DNA of 32,765 nt from Clostridium sp. Its GTDB lineage: Bacteria > Bacillota > Clostridia > Clostridiales > Clostridiaceae. Where the stretch lies: NCBI RefSeq assembly GCF_016650035.1, contig NZ_JAENWM010000043.1:1-32765 (forward strand). Direction: 5' to 3'. This document shows positions 7,372 through 16,061 of this stretch, piece after piece. The notes beneath the pieces were generated by a model that saw only the letters and a program-made list of their open reading frames with translations, did not search any database and was not told the origin of the DNA. Within the stretch, counting starts at the first letter, position 1. Every line of letters begins with the position of its first letter. Position numbers and translations under genes: made by a program.

Positions 7372-8679
7372 TTATGCTACTTCAGCTTCTGTTTCTGCTT
7401 CCTCATCATATTCTTTTGGTTGTATTGAAATGTTGGAAATTATAAAAGCTAGTAATGTAGGTATAAGCCATGAGAATCCAACGCTTGCTAGAGGAATGGA
7501 TTTAAGAAATCCAATGCTATTTGGATATATACCATTTATAGTATCTAAAATACTAACAATTAGCGCTGTGTATGTAGTTATAGCAACAACCACATTACTT
7601 TTAACTTTATCACCAAGCAATGTAATAACTATAAGAACAATTACAATTGGATATAGAATTTGTAAAACAGGACCTGCCAATGCAATTATAGAATCAACAT
7701 TTTTTGTAGCTATTAATCCACTTACGACAGCCATAATAACAGCAGCAGTTTTGTAAGAAATTTTATTCTTTGATAGTTTAGCAAAGAATTCTGCTCCACT
7801 TGCAAGTAATCCAATAGAAGTTGTTAAGCATGCAAGAGCAACACATAAACCAAGAATAACTGCACCAATACTGCCTAGGTCTAACTTAATAATTTCTGTA
7901 ACTAGCTTAGTTCTAGCTATATCTGCTGGAAACAAAGTACTTGTTTGCGTTCCAAGATACATAAGTCCACCATATACAAAGGTTAAACCCGCTACAGATA
8001 CTAAAGCTGATTTTATGGTAATCTTCATTATATCACTTGCATTTTCATAACCTTTTGATCTAATAGATGAAATAATTATTCCTGCAAATATAACAGAAGC
8101 CATAGCATCCATTGTTTGATAACCTTCTATTAAAGCTTTTGATAATCCACCACTGTAAGATGTATTTATGATTGGTCCAATAGGATCTATAATTCCTTTA
8201 AATATAATTATAGCTAACATTAATAAAAGTGTGGGTGTAAGTATCTTACCTATATTATCAATTATTGAAGAAGGGTTAAGCGCAAATGCAAGTGTTATTG
8301 CAAAATAAAATATAACGACTATGTTTTGTGACACAGATGGAAATATAGGATGTATTCCAAGCTCGAAAGTTGTTGCAGCGGTTCTTGGTATTGCAAATAA
8401 CGGTCCTATAACAAGAATCAAAGCTATACCTGTTATTATAGCAAATTTTTTGCCTACTCTATTTGCCATTTTATCGTAAGTACCATTAATTTTGGCACAG
8501 GCAATTACTCCAGCTAGTGGAAGACCAACTCCTGTAATGAGAAAACCTATTATGGATAAAAAAAATGCACTTCCTGCAGCTTTTCCGAGTAACGGTGGAA
8601 AAATCAGGTTTCCTGCACCGAAAAACATTGCAAATAGTGCAAAACCTATAATAATTGAATGTTTTGTTGAATTTTTCAT
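7372..8679 (-). CDS. brnQ: Branched-chain amino acid transporter BrnQ (LIVCS family)
   Basis: The 435-aa protein has about twelve hydrophobic segments and begins with HSIIIGFALFAMFFGAGNLI followed by FPP, the hallmark N-terminus of BrnQ sodium-coupled symporters. Length is typical. It would import leucine, isoleucine or valine. GGAGG at 8689-8693 lies 9 nt before the ATG. A -24/-12 promoter is found about 90 nt upstream, and the next genes on the same strand encode an NtrC-type regulator and a kinase with an amino-acid-binding sensor, so transport is probably induced by extracellular amino acid. The acidic C-terminal tail (EEAETEAEVA) is short and cytoplasmic. Confidence 0.94.
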   Translation of the reverse strand: MKNSTKHSIIIGFALFAMFFGAGNLIFPPLLGKAAGSAFFLSIIGFLITGVGLPLAGVIACAKINGTYDKMANRVGKKFAIITGIALILVIGPLFAIPRTAATTFELGIHPIFPSVSQNIVVIFYFAITLAFALNPSSIIDNIGKILTPTLLLMLAIIIFKGIIDPIGPIINTSYSGGLSKALIEGYQTMDAMASVIFAGIIISSIRSKGYENASDIMKITIKSALVSVAGLTFVYGGLMYLGTQTSTLFPADIARTKLVTEIIKLDLGSIGAVILGLCVALACLTTSIGLLASGAEFFAKLSKNKISYKTAAVIMAVVSGLIATKNVDSIIALAGPVLQILYPIVIVLIVITLLGDKVKSNVVVAITTYTALIVSILDTINGIYPNSIGFLKSIPLASVGFSWLIPTLLAFIISNISIQPKEYDEEAETEAEVA

Positions 8680-8770
8680 TAAAACATACCTCCAGATAAT
8701 AATTTTTTAATACTTGAATCATAAATAAATGACTTAACAGAGTTCAAAGTATTCAGTTGCTTTTATAAAT

Positions 8771-8786
8771 AGCAACTATTATGCCA
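8771..8786 (-). promoter_or_regulatory. Sigma-54 (-24/-12) promoter of brnQ
   Basis: The minus strand reads TGGCATAATAGTTGCT, matching TGGCAC-N5-TTGCW with exact GG-N10-GC spacing. Transcription should start near 8760, about 80 nt before the brnQ start. The neighbouring response regulator carries GAFTGA. No competing sigma-A promoter is obvious. Confidence 0.82.
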
Positions 8787-8858
8787 TAATTTTATGATTT
8801 TCATAATTAACTGAGATTAGTTTTAATTTCTTGTAATAGTCTGTGCTTATCCATACTT

Positions 8859-8885
8859 AACAGAATTATATTTTAGAATGCTGTT
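8859..8885 (-). promoter_or_regulatory. Candidate activator site for brnQ
   Basis: AACAGAATT (8859-8867) and AATGCTGTT (8877-8885) form a 9-bp inverted repeat with one mismatch, centred about 112 nt upstream of the predicted brnQ start. Position fits an NtrC-type enhancer. ACTTAACAGAATT, which overlaps the left arm (8855-8867), recurs as ACTTAACAGAGTT at 8732-8744. Confidence 0.4.
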
Positions 8886-8919
8886 GTAAATGATTACATT
8901 TAATTTTAATCTTCATAAT

Positions 8920-8970
8920 AAAAGTGGGCAATTTTTTTCCGCCTATTGTGGAAAAAAATTGCCCACTTTT
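8920..8970 (-). terminator. Terminator of the two-component operon
   Basis: A perfect 21-bp inverted repeat (8920-8940 with 8950-8970, core GTGGGCAATTTTTTTCC) lies at the end of the response regulator gene; its stem includes part of the stop codon. On the minus strand it is followed by TTATTATG, a modest U-rich tail. Confidence 0.82.
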
Positions 8971-10312
8971 ATTTTTGTATATCATATTCGTTAACTTTAT
9001 TTTGTAGCTGTCTTCGAGTGATACCTAATATTTTTGCTGTTTTTGTCATGCTAAAGGTGTTTTTTTCTAATACGGTTTCTATGTATTTTTTTTCTATTGA
9101 AGACCTAAATGCTTTTAGTGTTTGATCTCCTTCATAGTCTGTAGAAGGAACTTCATGTATTAATAAATCATCTTTTGAAATAACACCATGTTCACTAAAA
9201 ACTACCAGCCTTTCGATTATGTTTTTAAATTCTCGTACATTGCCTGGATAGTCATATTGGTTTAAATATTCCCAAACTTCAGGCTCTATGGTATGTATTT
9301 CTTTATCCATTTGCACAGATGCCGTAGCTATGAAGTTACTAGCCAAACTATATATATCTTCTTTATGTTCCCTTAGTGGTGGTATTTCAATGATGATTGT
9401 GTTGATTCTATAGTAGAAATCTTCTCTAAATAGTCCTTGGTCTATTAATTTTACTATAGATTTATTTGTGGCTGTTATAAGTCTAAAGTCAACGGGAGTA
9501 CTTATGTTGCTACCTATTTTTTCTATTGCTCTGTCTTCAATTACTCTTAGTAGTTTGATTTGTGTGGATAAAGGCATGTCAGCTATTTCATCTAGAAATA
9601 GTGTCCCCATGTTAGCTGATTCAAATCTACCAATTCGCTCTTCATTAGCACCAGTGAAAGCCCCCTTAATATGTCCGAATAATTCAGATTCTAATACACT
9701 TTCAGAGAGAGCATGACAGTTTACTGCTACAAATGGTTTGTTTTTGCGCTGGCTCTGAGTATGAATGAAGTTTGCAAATACTTCTTTTCCTACTCCCGAC
9801 TCACCAAGTAAAATGACGTTGACGGGGGTTTTGGCTACTTTTCGAGCCATATCTATAATTTTTTTAAATTCACTATTTTCTGATTCTAAAAGCGATTTCT
9901 CTTTTTTATCATATGTTTTAGAGTATAGTTCTAATTGGCTGTACTCTTCATATACTTTTTCTATTTCTTCTATGAGTTCAATAGGATCATTTCCTTTTAC
10001 AAAATAAGATATTGCTCCTTTTTTCATGGCTTCTACTGCGGTGGGTATAGTGGCATATGCAGTCATAAGGATAACTTTGATATCTTGGTCTAATTCTACT
10101 GTTTTTTCTAAAAGCTCTATGCCGTTCATTCCATCCATCATTAAATCTGTCACTACCATCTGATATTTTTTGTGTCTGAGTTTTTTCAGAGCATCTTCTG
10201 CTGAGAGTACTGTTTCTATGATATAGCCCTCAATCTGGAGTATTTTGGCTAGTCCTTTAGAATATGCCGCTTCATCATCTACTATTAATATTCCATAATT
10301 CTTATTTTTCAT
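8969..10312 (-). CDS. NtrC-family sigma-54 response regulator
   Basis: The 447-aa protein has a receiver domain (1-120) with the acidic pair in VDDE, phospho-acceptor Asp56 (VVTDLMMDG) and a lysine in SYFVKG. The AAA+ domain has GESGVGKE as Walker A, GAFTGA at 217-222 and GTLFLDEI as Walker B, and a Fis-type helix-turn-helix ends the protein (MTKTAKILGITRRQLQNK). All parts needed for phosphorylation and sigma-54 activation are present. It is downstream of the sensor kinase gene with a 10-nt gap, so the two form one operon. The nearest -24/-12 promoter is that of brnQ, the likely target. Confidence 0.95.
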   Translation of the reverse strand: MKNKNYGILIVDDEAAYSKGLAKILQIEGYIIETVLSAEDALKKLRHKKYQMVVTDLMMDGMNGIELLEKTVELDQDIKVILMTAYATIPTAVEAMKKGAISYFVKGNDPIELIEEIEKVYEEYSQLELYSKTYDKKEKSLLESENSEFKKIIDMARKVAKTPVNVILLGESGVGKEVFANFIHTQSQRKNKPFVAVNCHALSESVLESELFGHIKGAFTGANEERIGRFESANMGTLFLDEIADMPLSTQIKLLRVIEDRAIEKIGSNISTPVDFRLITATNKSIVKLIDQGLFREDFYYRINTIIIEIPPLREHKEDIYSLASNFIATASVQMDKEIHTIEPEVWEYLNQYDYPGNVREFKNIIERLVVFSEHGVISKDDLLIHEVPSTDYEGDQTLKAFRSSIEKKYIETVLEKNTFSMTKTAKILGITRRQLQNKVNEYDIQK

Positions 10313-10322
10313 TTGCCATCTC

Positions 10323-12350
10323 CTATTTCAAAATTAGTATAGGGTCATGGATCTTTGTGGGAAGAGTAATTATAAACTTCGAACCCTCACCAAGTTTACT
10401 TTCTACTCTAATAGATCCTTCCATCTTTTGTACTTCGTTATAAACAATAAATAGTCCAAGGCCCGTGCCTTCTCTAGCTTGCTTAGTAGTATAAAATGGA
10501 TCGAATAAATACAATTGTGTATTTGCATTCATGCCCATGCCTGTATCAGATACTTCAATAATTATATTGTCATCATTTTTGCAAGCGTGTACCAGAAGTA
10601 TACCTCCTTGCTCCATGGCATCAGTAGCATTTGAAAAGAGATTTAGTAAGATATGTTTCAGTGATTCACTATATAGCTCTACTTCTAAGTCTCTTTCCAC
10701 ACATAACTTGAATTCTATATGGTTTTGCTTCAAGGCTTTTTTATTTAGTTCATAAAGATTGGATATAAAATCATTGATTTGTATTTTGTGTATTTTGTTA
10801 TCAGAAAGCCTTGAAAAGTTTAAAAGATTGTCTATAATTTTATTGGCTCTAGTCACTGAATTATCTATTATATCTATTGCCTCTTTTTTATCCGCTTCTT
10901 CTTTCATACGTCTAAGTAAATATGTATAGTTCCGAATGATTCCCAGAGGCGTCCTTATTTCATGTGCAATACCTGCAGCAAGTTGTCCTACTGCAGCCAT
11001 TTTACTTGATTGCAACATTTTTTGTTCTGCAAGTTTTAGATCAGTTATATCTTCCATCATGACTAGTACTCGTTCTTTAGTATTTGATATTTTATCTAAC
11101 AGATAAGTTCGCACTTTAAATTTTCTGTTTTGATATTCTACTTCTGTTTCTACTGAAGTTCTATATTCAAATATATCCTTAATGAGACAAACGTCGCAGT
11201 TACTTCCTAGTATTCCATTGACATTTTTGCAGTGCATATTTTTCACTACATTTATAGAGTATCCTATATACTTACAAAATGCTGTGTTGGCTTCTGTCAC
11301 GCAACAGTCCTGGTTTACCACCACCATTAAATGAGTGGTAAGTCCATTGAAAGTAGTCTCTAATTCGTTTTTAGATATATCCAATGCATTTGTTTGCTTT
11401 TTCACTTCTTTTTTTAGTTCTCTGTTCCAATAATAAAAAAATAGTGCTACTAGCATTGCTACGAGTATAGCATATTTAAATAAAAGCATATATTTATCAC
11501 CGTTGTTATTTTTCATAATGAGTGGGGATATGCCAAACCATTTTTCATATATTCTTTCCATGGTGTTATTCTTTTGCAACTGGTATATTGAATTGTTAAT
11601 TATTTTTAATAATATTTTATTGTCTTTTTTTACTGCTATTACTGCTGCTCTTTCGTACAAGTATTCATTTAGTATTGAATATTCACGGCTGAGTCCCTCT
11701 TGGGTTAAATAGTAGTTGATTACTGATTCATCTCCAAGGACCGCATCTACTTCACCCTTTTCAAGGAGACTAATAGCATCTCTTAAATTTTCAGTTTCAA
11801 CTCCATGCACATCAGTATAATTTTCAGACAAATGCTCAAATATATAGTCTCCTTTTATTGCCGCTATAGTTTTCCCTTTTAAATTCTGTGGTGTTTTGAT
11901 ATTGCTATTATTTTTTTTTGTTAATATTGCCCCTCTTTGATAGTATATAGGGTCAGTAAATATAAAGCTACGAGAGCGATCTTTGGAAGCGTGCATGTCA
12001 CAGAAATCTATAGTTCCACTTTCAAGGGCTTCAAGGGCTTCATTCCAAATCATAGGTTTCATCTTTATGTTGACTCCTAGTTCTATAGAAAGAGCATTGA
12101 GATAATCTATTACGAGCCCCTCATATTGTCCACTATCCGGATTTAAATATCTTAGCGGTGGAGTGTTTTGATCTGATCCATATATTAAGTCTCCATGTTC
12201 TTTCAAATACTCTATTTCAGAGGCAGTTAGTCTATTGTCTTTTGAAAAGTATTCGACTATGTTCATGTTGTGTTCTATCTTGAAATAACTATTTGTAAAT
12301 ATAAGTGCAGTTATTATAATTAAAAATCCTAATATGTATTTTTTCTTCAT
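10323..12350 (-). CDS. Sensor histidine kinase with extracellular solute-binding (SBP_bac_3) domain
   Basis: The start MKKKYILGFL at 12350 is preferred over an ATG at 12437 because a GGGGTG site precedes it and the protein then opens with a membrane anchor. The 675-aa product has an N-terminal transmembrane segment, a periplasmic-binding-protein-like domain (GSDQNTPPLRY, GTIDFCDM, WFGIS end; about 45-290), a second transmembrane segment, a PAS domain with cysteines spaced like C-x11-C-x2-C (MHCKNVNG...NCDVC), a HisKA box with His463 (GIAHEIRTPL) and HATPase boxes (NLFSNATDAM, DTGMGM, GTGLGL). It likely senses an amino acid outside the cell and phosphorylates the partner regulator. The PAS cysteines may bind a cofactor; that is unproven. 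Confidence 0.93.
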   Translation of the reverse strand: MKKKYILGFLIIITALIFTNSYFKIEHNMNIVEYFSKDNRLTASEIEYLKEHGDLIYGSDQNTPPLRYLNPDSGQYEGLVIDYLNALSIELGVNIKMKPMIWNEALEALESGTIDFCDMHASKDRSRSFIFTDPIYYQRGAILTKKNNSNIKTPQNLKGKTIAAIKGDYIFEHLSENYTDVHGVETENLRDAISLLEKGEVDAVLGDESVINYYLTQEGLSREYSILNEYLYERAAVIAVKKDNKILLKIINNSIYQLQKNNTMERIYEKWFGISPLIMKNNNGDKYMLLFKYAILVAMLVALFFYYWNRELKKEVKKQTNALDISKNELETTFNGLTTHLMVVVNQDCCVTEANTAFCKYIGYSINVVKNMHCKNVNGILGSNCDVCLIKDIFEYRTSVETEVEYQNRKFKVRTYLLDKISNTKERVLVMMEDITDLKLAEQKMLQSSKMAAVGQLAAGIAHEIRTPLGIIRNYTYLLRRMKEEADKKEAIDIIDNSVTRANKIIDNLLNFSRLSDNKIHKIQINDFISNLYELNKKALKQNHIEFKLCVERDLEVELYSESLKHILLNLFSNATDAMEQGGILLVHACKNDDNIIIEVSDTGMGMNANTQLYLFDPFYTTKQAREGTGLGLFIVYNEVQKMEGSIRVESKLGEGSKFIITLPTKIHDPILILK

Positions 12351-12458
12351 TGTTTTTTCACCCCATATGATTATAACAGGAAATCGGGTAAGAGTGTAAC
12401 TATGACTTTGGAAAAAATTAAAATGCTTAAAAGCCACAACAAAGATTATTCTTGATTA

Positions 12459-12467
12459 TGGTATAAT
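12459..12467 (+). promoter_or_regulatory. Extended -10 promoter for the TatD-like gene
   Basis: TGGTATAAT (TG-N-TATAAT) lies about 70 nt before the ATG at 12538. The -35 region is poor, as is usual for extended -10 promoters. Confidence 0.45.
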
Positions 12468-12537
12468 TATCATATGTTAAAGTAAAGTGGTTCAACTACC
12501 ATTCTAAATAGAATCTTTAAAGGCGGGTGCGAAAAAA

Positions 12538-13275
12538 ATGTATATTGATGCACATACTCATTTAGATTTTTTTAATAACAAGATAGACGAGGCTATTAAT
12601 GAAATTAATAACTTTAAAATCCTAACTATTGCGAATGGTATGGATATAGAGAGTTACTTAAAGAATAAGGAATATACTCAAAGGAGTCAATATATTAAGG
12701 CTACCTTTGGAATTCACCCATGGAAGGCAGTGGAATATAATGGAGAACTTGAAGATTTAATACCTTATATTGAGGAAAGTGAGTTTATAGGGGAAATAGG
12801 CTTAGATTTCTTTTGGGTAGAGGATAAAGATACCTTTGAGGCACAAAGAATGATTTTCAATTTTATTTTAGAGGAAAGTATTAAAAGAAATAAAGTTATA
12901 TCTATACACACAAAAGGAGCAGAAGAAGAAATCTATAATATTCTTAAAAGTTATAGCTATAGTAAAGTAATTATTCATTGGTATAGTGGGGATATTAAAA
13001 CATTAGATAAATTTATAGAGCTGGGCTGTTATTTTACTGTAAGTGTTGATATAGGCTACTCTAAATTAACAGAGAAAATATTAGCTAGGATTCCAATAGA
13101 TAGGTTACTTGTGGAAACTGATGGACCAACAGCTTTAGAATGGGTAAATGGTGATTATGGCTATCCAAGAGTAATAATTGATGTTATAAAAAATATTTCA
13201 GAGAGAAAAGCAATTTCGACAGATAGATTATTAAAAATTTTGGAAGAGAATTTCTTTGAATTAACTGGAATTTAA
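12538..13275 (+). CDS. TatD-family metal-dependent hydrolase
   Basis: The 245-aa protein begins MYIDAHTHLD, giving the HxH pair at residues 6 and 8. Further TatD-type positions are FGIHPW, the glutamate in GEIGLDF, HTKGAEEE, IIHWYSG and ETDGP near the end. These form the two-metal site of an amidohydrolase-fold nuclease or phosphodiesterase. The length is close to the family norm of about 255. The start follows AGGCGGGTG at good spacing. The gene stands alone between a kinase on the other strand and a small secreted-protein gene, so context does not narrow the substrate. DNase activity is known for TatD relatives but not shown here. Confidence 0.88.
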   Translation: MYIDAHTHLDFFNNKIDEAINEINNFKILTIANGMDIESYLKNKEYTQRSQYIKATFGIHPWKAVEYNGELEDLIPYIEESEFIGEIGLDFFWVEDKDTFEAQRMIFNFILEESIKRNKVISIHTKGAEEEIYNILKSYSYSKVIIHWYSGDIKTLDKFIELGCYFTVSVDIGYSKLTEKILARIPIDRLLVETDGPTALEWVNGDYGYPRVIIDVIKNISERKAISTDRLLKILEENFFELTGI

Positions 13276-13324
13276 AATGGTGTAAAAAAATTCATTTTAT
13301 TGACATATATATGACATTTTTATT

Positions 13325-13333
13325 TGCTATAAT
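13325..13333 (+). promoter_or_regulatory. Promoter for the small secreted protein
   Basis: TGCTATAAT is an extended -10 element 45 nt before the ATG at 13378. A consensus TTGACA lies at 13300-13305, but the 22-nt spacing is too long for a normal pair. Confidence 0.45.
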
Positions 13334-13377
13334 AATTCTTAGATGTAATTAAAATAAGTTAATAAGGAGAGATTAAA

Positions 13378-13857
13378 ATGAAAAATACATCTTTAAAAAT
13401 AAAAATACTAACAGGAATAATAACTGGTGGCATGTATTTATCATCTTTTAGTATAACTTTTGCAACAACTGTTGAACCGTTATACATTAATGAAAAGGCA
13501 CCTTTAACATATGAATTTAAACAAATTGATACTAATATACAACAGGGGTTACAAATAAAAAATGAAAATCTTTTAAATACTAAGACTATAACACAGGATG
13601 AGGCTAATAAAATTAAAGCTGTTTTAAATAAATCTGAATCAACAAAAAAAGTAAATGTTGGAATGACTAAAACTTTAGTTAATCAAGAACAAAAGGTATA
13701 TAAGGATAGCGAAAAGATAAAACGTATAAATCCAATAATAACACTTTTAGATAATGGAACTATAACTGAGACTCAAGCTGAAAAAATTTTAATGAAACAA
13801 ATGTATCTTTACCATACAAGAATGGCTAAATCACTACCTCTAGGTATTGCTAAATAA
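13378..13857 (+). CDS. Small secreted protein of unknown function
   Basis: The 159-aa protein follows AAGGAGA and starts with a lysine-rich N-terminus and a hydrophobic stretch (about 9-29) ending FATTVEP, a plausible signal peptide cleaved near residue 29-30. The mature part is charged and contains two similar segments: about 65-83 (LNTKTITQDEANKIKAVL) and 123-140 (LLDNGTITETQAEKILMK), the L-x-x-x-TIT-x-x-x-A-x-KI pattern seen in several clostridial exported proteins. There are no cysteines and no cell-wall anchor. I do not recognise a named family. It has its own promoter and lies 50 nt before the molybdopterin enzyme gene, which has its own ribosome site. Confidence 0.75.
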   Translation: MKNTSLKIKILTGIITGGMYLSSFSITFATTVEPLYINEKAPLTYEFKQIDTNIQQGLQIKNENLLNTKTITQDEANKIKAVLNKSESTKKVNVGMTKTLVNQEQKVYKDSEKIKRINPIITLLDNGTITETQAEKILMKQMYLYHTRMAKSLPLGIAK

Positions 13858-13907
13858 TTGCGAAGAACTAAAAAAAATTATTACCAACAACAATGGAGGT
13901 GTAACCT

Positions 13908-15905
13908 ATGGAAGAGAAAAATATAAATTTTGGGTGTTCACTGGATTGTTTCGGGAATTGCTCTATGGTAGCAACAGTACAAAATGACAAAATTGTAAAA
14001 ATAGAAGGAAATAAACATCATCCTTTAACTAAGGGAGTAATTTGCGAAAAGGGGAGAAAACATCTGGAGCGAGTATATCATCCTGATAGAATATTAACCC
14101 CTAAAAGGAAAGTTAATGGGAAATGGGTGGACATAAGTTATGAGGAAGCTTTAGATTTAATTTCTAGCAAACTCATTTCTTATAAAAAAGAATACGGCTC
14201 CGAATCTGTACTCTTGTTCTCTAGTGCTGGTTATAGTGGGCTTAGTAAGTCTGTAGATGAAATGTTTTTTAATTACTATGGTGGAGTAACAAAAGCCATA
14301 GGTAGTCTATGCCTCGGTGCAGGTAAAGAAGCACAAAAGATTGACTTTGGCTCTAATAAGGAACATGGTCCTAAAGATATACTAAATTCTAAGACTATTT
14401 TTATATGGGGTAGAAATCCTGCAGATACAAACATTCACTTGATGAAATATTTGAAAGAGGCAAAGGATAGAGGAGCAGATATTTATGTTATTGATCCAAT
14501 AAAAACAAATACTGCTAAGGTAGCTTCAAAATATATTAGATTGAATCCAGGGACGGATGGTGTCTTAGCTTTTGGGATAGCGAACTACATTATTGAGAAT
14601 AACTTGATTGATAAAAACTTCATAGTGGAAAATGTTAAAGGATACGCGGATTATAAGGAGTATGTAAAGAAATTCAACTTAGATTATGCACAGGAGATTA
14701 CAGGAGTAGATAAAGAAAATATTATTAAACTAGCAAGGGCTTACGCCCGAAATACGCCTTCTTCAATTTATATCGGCTATGGACTACAAAGATATAGAAA
14801 TGGTGGGAATAATGTGAGAGCCATAGATTCTTTAGGTGCCATCACAGGCAATATAGGTAAAAGTGGAGGGGGAGTTAATTACTATCATAAAACCATTAGT
14901 AAGTATGTAGTTAGCCATGTAGATAAAAGCGAAGAGTTCAAAGTGAAAAAGAGAAATTATATTATAGGGCAATTTGCTGATTTTATATTAAGCACTAATA
15001 ATCCTCCAGTGAAGTGTATGTTTATAAACAAAGGAAATCCGCTGGTTCAAGTAGGGGATATAAACAAAACTCTTGAAGCTTTTAAGAAAATCGATTTTAT
15101 TGTAGCTATTGATTTGTTCATGACAGATTCTGCACGGTCTGCAGACCTTGTGCTACCAGCTACTAGCATCCTCGAGGAAGAAGACTTTATTTATACAGGA
15201 ATGTATTCGCCTTATCTTAGCTATTCGCAGAAGGTTATTGAACCTGTACGCAACATCATTGGTGAGTATGATCTTTTTAGAAGCCTTGCTAGAAAAATGG
15301 AGCTGAAAGAGTACCCAGATATTGATAAGGAAGCATTCTTTAGAAATGCCTTAAAACCTCTTATGGATAAGGCTAATGTGACCTATGAATACTTAAAGGA
15401 GAATTACTTTGCCCTAGAAGGGGAAGAAATACCTTGGAAAGATGGAAAGTTTGATACACCGTCAGGGAAATATGAACTTTACTCTGAAACTGCTAAAAAT
15501 CAAGGATTGAGTCCGTTGCCAGAATATATACCTATAAAGGAAAGGGATGAAAACTATTCACTAAGGTTATTAACACCTCATTCAAAAAACTCACTTAATT
15601 CCCAGCATTTTGCCTTTGAAGAAGAAAAACCAATAGCTTATATAAATGAAAACACATTAAAGCAGCAGGGCTTTGAAAATAACCAATTAGTAAAAGTAAA
15701 GTCAGAGTACGGTGAAATCGAAGCATATCTACTTATAAGCGATATTGTAGGGGAAAATATAATTATGATCTATGAAGGTATGTGGCATAAAAGTGGCTCA
15801 ATAAATATGCTGACAACTAATGAAGTAAGTGATATAGGGGACCAAGCCGCATACTATGAGAGTTTTTGTAAATTAGTTAGCAAGGTTACTTATAAAAGTA
15901 AATAA
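13908..15905 (+). CDS. Molybdopterin-dependent oxidoreductase, cytoplasmic catalytic subunit
   Basis: The 665-aa protein has the 4Fe-4S ligands Cys10, 14, 18 and 46 (C-x3-C-x3-C-x27-C) and the PRxxx-like YHPDRIL-TP region. Cys135 (GSLCLGAGK) is a candidate Mo/W ligand. WGRNPADTN and RLNPGTDGVLA are pterin-binding segments, and the C-terminal molydop-binding domain starts near RLLTPHSKN. No twin-arginine or other signal is present, so it should be cytosolic. Family members include formate dehydrogenase, thiosulfate/polysulfide reductase and acetylene-hydratase-like enzymes; the substrate is not readable. No iron-sulfur partner, membrane anchor or cofactor gene is adjacent, so it is an orphan catalytic subunit here. 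AATGGAGGTG precedes the start. Confidence 0.9.
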   Translation: MEEKNINFGCSLDCFGNCSMVATVQNDKIVKIEGNKHHPLTKGVICEKGRKHLERVYHPDRILTPKRKVNGKWVDISYEEALDLISSKLISYKKEYGSESVLLFSSAGYSGLSKSVDEMFFNYYGGVTKAIGSLCLGAGKEAQKIDFGSNKEHGPKDILNSKTIFIWGRNPADTNIHLMKYLKEAKDRGADIYVIDPIKTNTAKVASKYIRLNPGTDGVLAFGIANYIIENNLIDKNFIVENVKGYADYKEYVKKFNLDYAQEITGVDKENIIKLARAYARNTPSSIYIGYGLQRYRNGGNNVRAIDSLGAITGNIGKSGGGVNYYHKTISKYVVSHVDKSEEFKVKKRNYIIGQFADFILSTNNPPVKCMFINKGNPLVQVGDINKTLEAFKKIDFIVAIDLFMTDSARSADLVLPATSILEEEDFIYTGMYSPYLSYSQKVIEPVRNIIGEYDLFRSLARKMELKEYPDIDKEAFFRNALKPLMDKANVTYEYLKENYFALEGEEIPWKDGKFDTPSGKYELYSETAKNQGLSPLPEYIPIKERDENYSLRLLTPHSKNSLNSQHFAFEEEKPIAYINENTLKQQGFENNQLVKVKSEYGEIEAYLLISDIVGENIIMIYEGMWHKSGSINMLTTNEVSDIGDQAAYYESFCKLVSKVTYKSK

Positions 15906-15910
15906 TTACA

Positions 15911-15950
15911 AAACAAAAATAAGCAGAAAGCTGTTAAACCTTCTGCTTAT
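15911..15950 (-). terminator. Terminator of the ABC importer operon
   Basis: ATAAGCAGAA (15919-15928) pairs with TTCTGCTTAT (15941-15950). The minus-strand side is followed by TTTTTGTTTTG, so it ends the leftward operon about 110 nt after the ATPase gene. The plus-strand side lacks a T run but the hairpin may still serve the molybdopterin gene. Confidence 0.65.
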
Positions 15951-16061
15951 CCTATTGTTAAACACATGCTATTTAATGTGAAAATTACTACATATGCACC
16001 TAAAAAGGGAACCCATTGAAAATTTAATATCATATTTTTTTATTATATAAAATTTCGATAT

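Noticed and set aside
7430-7756. 108-codon open frame on the plus strand opposite brnQ
   Set aside because: It lies wholly within the well-supported brnQ gene, has no ribosome site and no recognisable domain.
12350-12437. Upstream ATG at 12437 as the kinase start
   Set aside because: It would add 29 residues before the membrane anchor without a ribosome site; the ATG at 12350 has GGGGTG and a normal N-terminus.
12538-13275. TatD-like gene as part of a Qat-type anti-phage system
   Set aside because: The QatA, QatB and QatC partners are absent; a stand-alone TatD hydrolase explains it.
13300-13333. TTGACA and TATAAT as one sigma-A promoter
   Set aside because: Their 22-nt separation is too long; the extended -10 alone is the better reading.
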